This document shows positions 37,570 through 44,963 of a stretch of 64,000 bases of DNA, in pieces. The translations under genes and the position numbers were made by a program. Source of the stretch: Pseudomonadota bacterium (GTDB taxonomy: Bacteria > Pseudomonadota > Alphaproteobacteria > Rhizobiales > MH13); contig JBCCPK010000003.1 of the NCBI GenBank assembly GCA_039024915.1, forward strand, positions 417,468-481,467. The letters are read 5' to 3'. Under the pieces are notes generated by a model, which saw nothing but the letters and a program-made list of their open reading frames with translations, was not told where the DNA came from and did no database searches. Each line of letters starts with the position of its first letter. The stretch's first letter is position 1.

Positions 37570-37589
37570 GATCAGCTTTCGCAGATAAT

Positions 37590-37618
37590 GAAGGGGGCGT
37601 CTTCGTCCCCTTCTTTTT
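37590..37618 (+). terminator. Intrinsic terminator after the sugar-binding protein gene
   Basis: GAAGGGGGCG and CGTCCCCTTC form a 10-bp stem (one G-T pair) with a TCTT loop, followed at once by five T. This is a textbook Rho-independent terminator, placed 21 bases past the binding-protein stop and inside the gene row. It would let the transporter be made in excess or without the transketolase/RLP genes. Confidence 0.85.
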
Positions 37619-37695
37619 ACCGGGTCCGACCTGCTCTCATTGGCTGCGAGAAAGCAGGCCGGCTAGCCCAAGATACTGGATATCGCTTTCGACAA

Positions 37696-37720
37696 TTGTC
37701 AGCGCTTTTGACTTATGCCA
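37696..37720. promoter_or_regulatory. Second copy of the operator half-site before the transketolase genes
   Basis: TTGACTTATGCCA at 37708-37720 matches the right arm of the 33755-33786 dyad (TTGACTTTTGCCA) at 12 of 13 positions. A degenerate left arm (TTGTCA, 37696-37701) precedes it. It lies about 40 bases before the ATG at 37761 and after the intrinsic terminator, so it probably marks a separate, co-regulated promoter for the transketolase/RLP genes. Confidence 0.5.
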
Positions 37721-37760
37721 AATCAGGCAAGCCGTCATAGACCAGTCAAATAAGAGCTTC

Positions 37761-38699
37761 ATGACCCGCCCAAACGCAAAAACGACTGAGGAAATCGCCC
37801 TTGGAATCCGCCGGCGCGTATTTGAGCATGCCATGCGAAACAACGGCGGCTATCTCAGTCAGGCTTGCTCGGCGGCCGAACAATTAGCTTGGCTCTATAA
37901 CGAGGCGCTGGAATTGGGGGCGCCAACACTGCCGATGGTTCCAGAGCCTTTTGGGGGCGTGCCATCGTTCGATAACCCAACCTACCGCACAGGCGCAGGC
38001 TACAATGGCCCCGCCCGTAGCGATCTCGACCGTCTTTTTATCGCGCCGGCGCACTATGCTTTAGTTGCCTATGCCACGCTCATCGAGGTCCGGCGCATGG
38101 CGCCAGAAGGCCTCGAGATGTTCAACAAGGACGGCTCGTCGGTGGAGATGATCGGCGCCGAGCACTCACCGGGGATGGAAGTACACAACGGGACGCTGGG
38201 GATCGGGTTTTCGACGGCAGCGGGCCTTGCATGGGCACGTAAGCGCAAAAAGGAAACCGGCAAGACATGGGTCTTCATGTCGGACGGCGAAGTGCAGGAA
38301 GGCCAGACTTGGGAGGCAATCCAGTGCGCTGCCCACCACGGGATCGACAACCTCTACGCCATCATGGACGTTAACCGGCAGCAATGTGACGGAGCCATGA
38401 GCTCGGTCATGGAGGTTGGCGATATCAAGACCAAGATGGAAAACTTCGGCGCGGCAGTCGTGTCGATCGACGGCCATAAACTCGATGAAATGCGCGACGC
38501 TGTGCAGACCAAGCACAAGGGCAAACCGCTGATCATCCTCGCCAACACGTCGCCGTTCAGAGGCATGCCCACGCTGCAGCGGCGGTTTCCGCGCCTGCAT
38601 TATGTTCGTTTCAAATCCGAAAACGAGCGCGCAGAAATGAACCATGACATCGCGCGCGCCTTGGGTGTTGAACCCATCGACTATGGCCGGGCGCACTGA
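37761..38699 (+). CDS. Transketolase-like enzyme, N-terminal (TPP-binding) subunit
   Basis: A 312-residue half-transketolase carrying the thiamine-diphosphate-binding domain. The GSEHSPGMEVHNG-like region reads EHSPGMEVHNGTLG. The TPP/metal motif is MSDGEVQEG with Asn205 in DVNRQQCDG, so the usual GDG is SDG here. A His in APAHYALVAY matches the family active-site position. The frame opens at 37545, but ATG 37761 with an upstream AAGAG starts at the expected place. It is followed directly by the C-terminal half; the two would form one active enzyme. The acceptor and donor are not known. Position suggests a product of the RLP or methylthioribose pathway. Confidence 0.9.
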   Translation: MTRPNAKTTEEIALGIRRRVFEHAMRNNGGYLSQACSAAEQLAWLYNEALELGAPTLPMVPEPFGGVPSFDNPTYRTGAGYNGPARSDLDRLFIAPAHYALVAYATLIEVRRMAPEGLEMFNKDGSSVEMIGAEHSPGMEVHNGTLGIGFSTAAGLAWARKRKKETGKTWVFMSDGEVQEGQTWEAIQCAAHHGIDNLYAIMDVNRQQCDGAMSSVMEVGDIKTKMENFGAAVVSIDGHKLDEMRDAVQTKHKGKPLIILANTSPFRGMPTLQRRFPRLHYVRFKSENERAEMNHDIARALGVEPIDYGRAH

Positions 38700-39703
38700 T
38701 GGTAGAGATGGTCAACCGGCCCTACGAGCGGGCCTTTGAAGCCTACGCCGTCGCGCATCCGGAGGTACTGTGCCTTTCGGCCGATCTCACCTCGTCGTGC
38801 GAAATCGACAAATTCCGTGACAACCATCCCGAACAGTTCCTTTCGCTTGGGATGGCCGAGCAGAACATGCTGTCATTTGCCGGCGGCTTGGGCATGGCAG
38901 GTTTTCGGCCTTTTCTGCACACGTTTGGTGTCTTTCTTTACCGCCGGCCCTACGACCAACTGATGGCGTCAGTCGCCTACCCCAGACGTAAGGTCCGACT
39001 GATGGGCTTTCTGCCGGGCGTCACCACACCGGGTGGCATGACGCACCAGGCGATTGAAGACATCGCCGTCATGCGCTCGATCCCGAACATGACGATCCTT
39101 GAAACCGGCGATGCCACCGAAGTCGAGAGCATCTGCGAAGCCGCCGATAGCATTGATGGGCCGGTCTACTGCCGCGTTCTTCGCGGCTCCGTGCCACGTT
39201 TGTTTGACACGCCTATTGAGGTTGGTCGCATGCGCGAGTTGGCGCTGGGTTACGATGTTCTGATCGTGACCGCGGGCATCACAACAGAAGAAGCACTGCG
39301 GGCACGCGGCGCACTGGAGGCCAAGGGCGTTTCAATCCGGCACCTTCATCTCAATACGATCAAGCCCTTCGATGCACAGGCCCTTCTGGATCATATCGGG
39401 GCGGTTAAAAGCGGTGTGGTGACACTTGAAAACCATGTCACCGAAGGCGGCATAGGCTCACTCGTTGCCGAAGTCATGGCTGATAATGGTGTAGGCAAGC
39501 GGCTCGTCAGGCTGGGGCTGAAGGACACGTATGCGCATGGCGGATCGCGCCCTTATCTGATGAAGTATTATGCCCTTGATGCTACTGCTCTTGTGGCTGG
39601 GGTGGAGAAACTGCTGGCCCAAAAGCTGGGCATCACCGAAGACGACCTGGTCGGTGCGCGCGTCGAAGCCGTTCATTCCAATGTTAAGGCAGAGGGCTTG
39701 TGA
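38699..39703 (+). CDS. Transketolase-like enzyme, C-terminal (pyrimidine-binding) subunit
   Basis: A 334-residue protein with the transketolase Pyr domain and C-terminal domain. The catalytic glutamate that activates thiamine lies in LGMAEQNM (Glu54). Family segments TPGGMTHQAIEDIAVMRSI and a C-terminal ENHVTEGGIGSLVAEV are present. The ATG overlaps the stop of the N-terminal half by one base (TGATG), ensuring equal synthesis. Split transketolases of this type are often specialised catabolic enzymes rather than the pentose-phosphate housekeeping enzyme. DXP synthase-like chemistry is another possibility, and is of interest given the RLP next door. Confidence 0.9.
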   Translation: MVEMVNRPYERAFEAYAVAHPEVLCLSADLTSSCEIDKFRDNHPEQFLSLGMAEQNMLSFAGGLGMAGFRPFLHTFGVFLYRRPYDQLMASVAYPRRKVRLMGFLPGVTTPGGMTHQAIEDIAVMRSIPNMTILETGDATEVESICEAADSIDGPVYCRVLRGSVPRLFDTPIEVGRMRELALGYDVLIVTAGITTEEALRARGALEAKGVSIRHLHLNTIKPFDAQALLDHIGAVKSGVVTLENHVTEGGIGSLVAEVMADNGVGKRLVRLGLKDTYAHGGSRPYLMKYYALDATALVAGVEKLLAQKLGITEDDLVGARVEAVHSNVKAEGL

Positions 39704-40839
39704 CGGAGGACGTGGCCGATGGCCGATTCCGCGTCACCTACCGACTTTTTGCTCCGTCGCTCGGACGCGCTGAGGAGCGAGCGCTTGGCATTGCGCTAGA
39801 ACAGACCGTGGAAATTCCGCGCGATGTCGTGCCTCCGGGTTTTGTTGAAAACACCATCATGGGCCGCGTTGAGGAGGTGGTAGAACGCGGCGACGGCGCG
39901 TTTGATGCCACCATCAGCTACAGCCCCGAAAGCACAGGAGCAGAGCTGCCACAGCTCCTCAACGTGGTCATGGGGAACACCTCGATCCAGAAGGGTGTGA
40001 AAGCCATAGGGCTTGATCTCGGGCCGTTGTGCGAAGTGCACCCAGGTGCACGATTTGGGGTCGCCGGATTGCGGCGACTGGCGAAAACGCCGAAAGGCCC
40101 TCTCCTTTCCCCCGTTCTCAAACCGCAGGGATCAAGCGCGTCGCAGTTGGCGGACATCGCCTATCTTTGCGCAATGGGCGGCGCGCACATCGTCAAGGAA
40201 GATCATGGGCTCACGGACCAGCCGTGCGCGCCATTTAAAGAGCGCGTTCGGCGGATCGGTGACGCTGTTGCACGTGCCAATGCACAATCTGGTGGTAGCA
40301 CGCTCTACTTTGCCGGACTGGCCGGTCACAGCGAGGACCTCCTTGCGCACGCGCACTTCGCAAAGGAAAACGGCGCGCACGGGCTCCTGATCATGCCGGG
40401 GCTTTTTGGGTTTGATCTGGTCAGGCGTATCGCGCGCGACGACACCCTGTCCATGCCGGTGATGACGCATCCAAGCTTCCTGGGGCCATACGTGCTTTCA
40501 ACCGACACTGGCCTTACCCACGCCTTGATGTTCGGCACATTGCAACGCATTGCCGGTTCGGACATCTCCGTCTTTCCCAACGTCGGCGGACGCTTCGGCT
40601 TTACGGCCGATGAATGCTTGTCAATCGCGGGGGCGTGCCGCGACGACAGTGCTCCGGGGCCCGCGATCTTTCCGTCGCCGGGGGGCGGGATGAGCGTTGA
40701 TCGGGCAACCGACATGATCGCAATGTACGGAGATGATGCCGTATTTCTCCTTGGCGGTAGCTTGCTGCGCTACGGCGAGAATATTGGTGAAGGCCTCAGG
40801 AAGCTGCATGAGGCGATAGACGGTCGGCAAGTTCATTAG
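39700..40839 (+). CDS. RuBisCO-like protein (form IV)
   Basis: A 379-residue RuBisCO large-subunit homologue that starts at GTG inside the preceding stop region (4-base overlap). It keeps a Lys in LKPQG (residue 141, matching RuBisCO Lys175) and a Lys in VKEDHG (166, matching the carbamylated Lys201). It has His where RuBisCO has the metal ligand Glu204, and NVGGRFGF (Arg298) in place of the loop-6 GKLEG lysine. It therefore should not fix CO2. Known RLPs enolise or isomerise 5-methylthioribulose 1-phosphate, or act in apionate catabolism. Here mtnK and mtnA in the same regulon favour a methylthioribulose-phosphate or similar substrate. Confidence 0.93.
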   Translation: MTEDVADGRFRVTYRLFAPSLGRAEERALGIALEQTVEIPRDVVPPGFVENTIMGRVEEVVERGDGAFDATISYSPESTGAELPQLLNVVMGNTSIQKGVKAIGLDLGPLCEVHPGARFGVAGLRRLAKTPKGPLLSPVLKPQGSSASQLADIAYLCAMGGAHIVKEDHGLTDQPCAPFKERVRRIGDAVARANAQSGGSTLYFAGLAGHSEDLLAHAHFAKENGAHGLLIMPGLFGFDLVRRIARDDTLSMPVMTHPSFLGPYVLSTDTGLTHALMFGTLQRIAGSDISVFPNVGGRFGFTADECLSIAGACRDDSAPGPAIFPSPGGGMSVDRATDMIAMYGDDAVFLLGGSLLRYGENIGEGLRKLHEAIDGRQVH

Positions 40840-40841
40840 GC

Positions 40842-40861
40842 AGCTCTAAGCGTTAGGAGCT
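40842..40861 (+). terminator. Weak hairpin after the RLP gene
   Basis: AGCTCTAA, a GCG loop and TTAGGAGCT form an 8-bp stem with one bulged base, 2 bases after the RLP stop. No T run follows. Possible terminator or 3'-end stabiliser. Confidence 0.3.
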
Positions 40862-41254
40862 TGCCCGGTTTAGAACTAAGCGTGGCGCAGCGCTGCGCTG
40901 TTCAACAAAACTGAGCGCAAGAGCTTTAGAGCACCCCCGAAGCGTCTCCGAATGTGCAAACACAAATGCGCTAGCATGGTTCAGTTTCCAGCCTATCACC
41001 GCCGAGAGCGGTCGCATCGTGTGCGCCGTTGCCACGCTTGGTTATCACCGACCTCCCGGAGCCCGTAGCCACTTCCGCTTCGCCGCCTTGCCACTAATTC
41101 CATCGAGAAACTGAAGGTTTGGATAGGTTCGGATAACTCTCACCTGGTCCTTGCGCTGGCAGCTAAGCACGGCGATCCGAAAATCGATGCTTTTTGAATG
41201 GGAAAGGCAACCTCCGGCCTGACTCCACGCGCCAGTTAATTGCCTGCACGGCAG
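40862..41254. other. Gene-free stretch between the RLP and LysR genes
   Basis: About 390 bases with no convincing gene on either strand. It holds a 14-bp perfect palindrome (GCGCAGCGCTGCGC, 40885-40898). It also holds a short open piece ending in a TGA at about 41200 whose translation (KLKVWIGSDNSHLVLALAA) has a protein-like look but no start or known family. That piece may be a remnant of a decayed gene. Confidence 0.4.
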
Positions 41255-42163
41255 CTAAACGGCATCGAAATTTCGTGTCAGTTCCTGGGTGAGCTGATCC
41301 GCAAAACGCGCGGACGCAACCGAAAGGGTTCGGCCGCGTTTTTGGCCAAGGTAGAGAAACCCATCGCGCAGATCGCGAACATCGATTGGCTTGCTAATGA
41401 GCCCTTCGTACAGGTCATCATTCGGCGTACCAACAGGAATTTGGAAGGTGATGGCTCCCTCGCGCAGAACGTAGGACTTCAGAAAGTCGAACGAGGTCGA
41501 TTCAACCGCAGGATTGAGCTGCATGGACGTACGTCCAACCGCCTCTTCGAGCAACAGTCGACCGCCAAAGGCCTTCGTTGGCAACGCAAGCGGATAGTCC
41601 AAGCATTGACGCAGCCGCAACTCGTTTTCGCGTGCCAGCGGGTGCGTGCGCGCCATGACCGCTCGTAGGTCCTGATGCACGGCAAGCATAACCTCGAACT
41701 CAGGCATCTGGTTCCAATCAAAGACCAATGCGAGGTCCACTTCGTATTCAATCAGCGCCTTTTCTGCTGCAGCATGGTCAGCGACCAAAACTTCAAAAGT
41801 GACCTGCGGAAAAACCTCACGGTACTGTGCGATCGCGTTGGGTAGAAACTGTGAGGTCAGTGCCTGACTGCAGGCGATAGAGATGTGGCCCCGCCGCATG
41901 CCTGCCAGATCGGCGAGACGGGACTTCAGACGCTCTGTCTCGGCGACTTGGCGCCTGATGTGATCGACGACCAGTTCACCCGCCGCGTTGAGCCGGACGC
42001 CTCCAGGCAAACGCTCGAAAATCTCCTGGCCGATCTCTTCCTCGAACGTTTGAATGCGCCGATGCAGAGCAGACGGCGTCAACGCGGTTTCTTCGGCGGC
42101 GCGTCTGATGGAACCAAAACGCGTAACAGCATCAATCAATTTGAGGGTTGTTAGATGCCTCAT
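41255..42163 (-). CDS. LysR-family transcriptional regulator
   Basis: A 302-residue regulator. The N-terminal winged helix-turn-helix (LIDAVTRFGSIRRAAEE, LTPSALHRRIQTFEEEIG, EIFERLPGGVRLN) is classic LysR. The rest is the periplasmic-binding-like effector domain (GHISIACSQALTSQFLP). ATG 42163 is chosen because the frame upstream to 42364 is unconserved and would cross the divergent promoter. It is divergent from the cysteine hydrolase gene that heads the nitrogen-heterocycle operon, so it is the likely controller of those 11 genes. Effector unknown. Confidence 0.93.
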   Translation of the reverse strand: MRHLTTLKLIDAVTRFGSIRRAAEETALTPSALHRRIQTFEEEIGQEIFERLPGGVRLNAAGELVVDHIRRQVAETERLKSRLADLAGMRRGHISIACSQALTSQFLPNAIAQYREVFPQVTFEVLVADHAAAEKALIEYEVDLALVFDWNQMPEFEVMLAVHQDLRAVMARTHPLARENELRLRQCLDYPLALPTKAFGGRLLLEEAVGRTSMQLNPAVESTSFDFLKSYVLREGAITFQIPVGTPNDDLYEGLISKPIDVRDLRDGFLYLGQKRGRTLSVASARFADQLTQELTRNFDAV

Positions 42164-42184
42164 TAAAGGGGCTTTTCCGGCATG

Positions 42185-42240
42185 TGTTGCGTTTTTTCGA
42201 ACACTATAAGCGATTTTTAGCAGAAGACGAGAACGCAACA
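42185..42240. promoter_or_regulatory. LysR-type binding region in the divergent promoter
   Basis: TGTT-N11-AACA at 42185-42203 fits the LysR box (T-N11-A with dyad arms). In addition TGTTGCGTT (42185-42193) is repeated as its exact inverse AACGCAACA at 42232-42240. The two arms flank the space between the LysR ATG and the GTG of the cysteine hydrolase, as expected for recall and activation sites of a LysR activator. Confidence 0.55.
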
Positions 42241-42282
42241 AGCGTGCAGCGTGGTCGCCTGTTGTCACCACGCAGGTAAACC

Positions 42283-43098
42283 GTGCAGAGCGCAGACCGA
42301 ACCCTTGAAAAACCCGGTATTTGGGATCGCTGGCAGCAAGCGGGAGACACCGTCTCGCTTGCACGTAAGGTGCGCGCTCCGGCGCTTATAAGTATTGATG
42401 CACAGCCCGAGCGGATCACAATCGATCTTTCAACCTCGGCGTTGATGATCATCGATATGCAGAACGATTTTCTGCATGACGATGGTTGGTTTGCTCAGGT
42501 CCGCAACGCCAATGTCGCGCCTTTGTGGGCGCCGATCGAGCCTATCAATGCGCTTTCAGATATGTTTCGAAGGGCCCAGGTCCCGGTCATTCATCTCAAC
42601 TGGGGTGTCCGGCTAGATGCCGCCAACTTGCCCGCGAATGTCGTTGACAAAGCATCGTCTTGCGGGCGGCAGATTGGCTACTCCGACCCGATGACGCACG
42701 GCCCTGTTCTGGTGGCCGATAGCTGGGGCGCTCGCTCGGTTGATGGTATCGATATGGCGGCGACTGACTACAAGGTTTCCAAACACCGCTTGTCTGGGTT
42801 TCGCGACAACGAGCTTGACCAAATCCTGCGCAGGTTGGGCATCACCACGATCTTCTATTCAGGCGTTAATCTCGATCGCTGCGTGTTTGCCACCCTCATG
42901 GATGGCTGCTTCCAGGGCTATGACGCCATCCTTGTTGAAGATGCGTGTGCAACGGTGTCACCGGAGCCGATGAGCCAATCGATCCTGGCCCTCGTCCACA
43001 TGCTTTACGGCTTTTCCGCGCACTCCGCCGCGATCATCGCGGCCGCTCAAGCGCAAATCCCCCCGAGCAACAGCAACCAAAAACAGGGAGAACGATGA
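42283..43098 (+). CDS. Isochorismatase-fold cysteine hydrolase (RutB / biuret hydrolase-like)
   Basis: A 271-residue amidase of the isochorismatase-like cysteine hydrolase family. The catalytic triad is visible: Asp58 in IIDMQNDF, Lys167 in VSKHRLSGF and Cys200 in NLDRCVFAT. RutB (ureidoacrylate hydrolase), biuret hydrolase and N-carbamoylsarcosine amidase share this layout. The KHRLSGFRDNELDQIL stretch is closest to RutB as I remember it. It would hydrolyse a carbamoyl or ureido product made by the ring-opening enzymes downstream. The GTG start follows an AGGT site. It is the first gene of an 11-gene operon and overlaps the next by 4 bases. Confidence 0.88.
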   Translation: MQSADRTLEKPGIWDRWQQAGDTVSLARKVRAPALISIDAQPERITIDLSTSALMIIDMQNDFLHDDGWFAQVRNANVAPLWAPIEPINALSDMFRRAQVPVIHLNWGVRLDAANLPANVVDKASSCGRQIGYSDPMTHGPVLVADSWGARSVDGIDMAATDYKVSKHRLSGFRDNELDQILRRLGITTIFYSGVNLDRCVFATLMDGCFQGYDAILVEDACATVSPEPMSQSILALVHMLYGFSAHSAAIIAAAQAQIPPSNSNQKQGER

Positions 43099-44138
43099 TG
43101 TCGTTCAAGATCAACCGACGCACGTTCGTAGCCGGCACAGCCGCTGCGGCAAGCACATTGGCGATGCCCGCCATCGTGCGCGCGACAACACCCATCAAGA
43201 TGATCCTCAATTGGCGCTACCAAGGCCCCCAGGCCTGGTTCTTCCTCGCAGAAGACAATGGCTACTTTGCTGATGTCGGCATTGATATGCAGATGGACCA
43301 GGGCAATGGGTCCGGCGCGGCGGTCGGATCGGTCGCGGGTGGCGCTTACGATGTGGGCTTCGGTGACATAAACGCGTTGACACAGCTTGTTGCGACCAAC
43401 CCCGACGAAGCGCCGATTGGCACATACCAGATGTACAACAAGCCGCCGTTCACGGTGGCGGTGCTGTCCTCCAGTGACATCATGACCGCAAGCGATCTGG
43501 AGGGACGGAAGCTCGGCGGGTCTGCCAATGATGGCGCGCTGAAGCTTTGGCCCGCATTCACCGAAATTGCCGGCATCGATGACTCCGGTGTCGAAATTCT
43601 CAACTTCCAGCCGAGCCTGCGCGAACAAATGCTTGCATCCGAGCAGGTCGATGGCGTGTTCGGCTTCGTCAACACCATCCGCTTTTCCGCCAAGCTGTCG
43701 GGCATGAACCCAGACGAAGAGATCCGCTTCATCTCCTATGGCGACTACGGCATGGACCTCTACTCGAACGGCATGATCGTTTCCAAGGCGCTCGCCGCCG
43801 AGCAACCCGAACTGGTTGCCGGCATGAATGCGGCCATCAACAAAGGCCTTGTCGACACACTTGCTGACATGGACGCCGCGATTGAAGCGGTGGCGCGGCG
43901 CGAGCCGCTCATCAACAAGGAAGTCGAGAAGGAGCGCCTTATCGCGACCTTGCAAGATGAGATGGGCCACGAGGAAGTGGCGACCACAGGCCTGGGCAAT
44001 GTCGATGACGAGCGCTTCAAGGCTGCAATCGACATTATCGTCCAGGCCAACGATCTGCCCCGCACTCCGGATATGGCGGAAGTGTTCACAAAGGACTTCC
44101 TGCCGCCCGAAGACGAGCGTCTGTATTCGCTGCTGTAG
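43095..44138 (+). CDS. NMT1-type ABC substrate-binding protein 1
   Basis: A 347-residue periplasmic binding protein with a twin-arginine signal (INRRTFVAGTAAAA). The mature start (IKMILNWRYQGPQAWFFL) and the YDVGFGDINALTQL and YNKPPFTVAVL segments match the NMT1/SsuA-type family. It is clearly paralogous to the second binding protein of the same operon (48091-49104), although only one ATPase and one permease are present. ATG 43095 overlaps the hydrolase stop (ATGA); ATG 43098 is also possible. The ligand is probably a nitrogen heterocycle or ureide. Confidence 0.9.
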   Translation: MMSFKINRRTFVAGTAAAASTLAMPAIVRATTPIKMILNWRYQGPQAWFFLAEDNGYFADVGIDMQMDQGNGSGAAVGSVAGGAYDVGFGDINALTQLVATNPDEAPIGTYQMYNKPPFTVAVLSSSDIMTASDLEGRKLGGSANDGALKLWPAFTEIAGIDDSGVEILNFQPSLREQMLASEQVDGVFGFVNTIRFSAKLSGMNPDEEIRFISYGDYGMDLYSNGMIVSKALAAEQPELVAGMNAAINKGLVDTLADMDAAIEAVARREPLINKEVEKERLIATLQDEMGHEEVATTGLGNVDDERFKAAIDIIVQANDLPRTPDMAEVFTKDFLPPEDERLYSLL

Positions 44139-44150
44139 GACGGCGCGTCG

Positions 44151-44942
44151 ATGGACCTGCAACTGGACGGTAAGGTCGCGATCATCACCGGTCCCGCCAA
44201 AGGTATGGGCGCCGCAATTTCGCTGGGCTTCGCCCGCGAGGGCGCTCATCTGGGCCTCTTCGGGCGGGATACGGCCGCCATCGAACCGGTGGCAGATGAA
44301 GCGCGCGGCATGGGCGTTGATGCCCAGATCATCGGGTGCGACGTCACCGATCCGGCGCAGGTACAGGCGGCGGTCGACGCGGTTATGGCGCGGCACAGCC
44401 GCGTCGACATTCTCGTCAATGTGGCAGGGGGCACAGGTCCGATCGGCAAGACAGGTGCCCAGACCACCGCAGAAGAGTTCGATCAGATTACGCAGCTCAA
44501 CATGCGCGGGCCGTTCAATTTGATCCGCTCGGTTGCACCGATCATGCAGGCGCAGAAGGCCGGCAAAATCGTCAATGTCGGGGGGACGTTCGGGATGCGC
44601 GGGCGCGCGGGACGGCTTGCCTATTCGAGCTCAAAGTGGGGTCTGCGGGGCATCACAAAGAGTTTCGCGCTGGAGCTTGGGGCGGACAACATCAATGTGA
44701 ACTGCGTCGCGCCTGGGATGGTCGATGGGCCGAGATTTCGCGACAAGGTGATACCGGAGATGGCCATGAGGCTTGGCATTTCCCAGGCCGAAGCAGGGCA
44801 AAAACATGCCGATGACTACGCGCTCCGGCGTGTCAGCACCGATGAGGATGTTGCCGCAGCCACCTTATTTCTTGCGTCTGAACTCTCTAGACAAATCACC
44901 GGGGTGGACCTGCCCGTCGATGGCGGATGGGCGACTTTGTGA
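44151..44942 (+). CDS. Short-chain dehydrogenase/reductase
   Basis: A classical 263-residue SDR. It has the cofactor loop TGPAKGMGAAI, the NVAGGTGPIG strand, catalytic YSSSKWGLRG (YxxxK) and a C-terminal GVDLPVDGGW. The Asp-type acceptor at the end of the second strand is not clear, so NAD versus NADP cannot be called. It is 12 bases from the binding-protein gene and 21 from the amidohydrolase gene. It may oxidise or reduce a pathway intermediate of the heterocycle route. Confidence 0.92.
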   Translation: MDLQLDGKVAIITGPAKGMGAAISLGFAREGAHLGLFGRDTAAIEPVADEARGMGVDAQIIGCDVTDPAQVQAAVDAVMARHSRVDILVNVAGGTGPIGKTGAQTTAEEFDQITQLNMRGPFNLIRSVAPIMQAQKAGKIVNVGGTFGMRGRAGRLAYSSSKWGLRGITKSFALELGADNINVNCVAPGMVDGPRFRDKVIPEMAMRLGISQAEAGQKHADDYALRRVSTDEDVAAATLFLASELSRQITGVDLPVDGGWATL

Positions 44943-44963
44943 TCATGAGAAGGGAGCGTTGAG

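Noticed and set aside
39700..40839. Genuine CO2-fixing RuBisCO
   Set aside because: The loop-6 Lys is absent, the metal-ligand Glu is His, there is no small subunit or phosphoribulokinase nearby, and the protein is only 379 residues. It is called a RuBisCO-like protein instead.
43047..44396. 449-codon open frame on the minus strand
   Set aside because: Antisense of the first NMT1-type binding protein and the SDR start. The His/Arg/Cys-rich product is typical of antisense translation.
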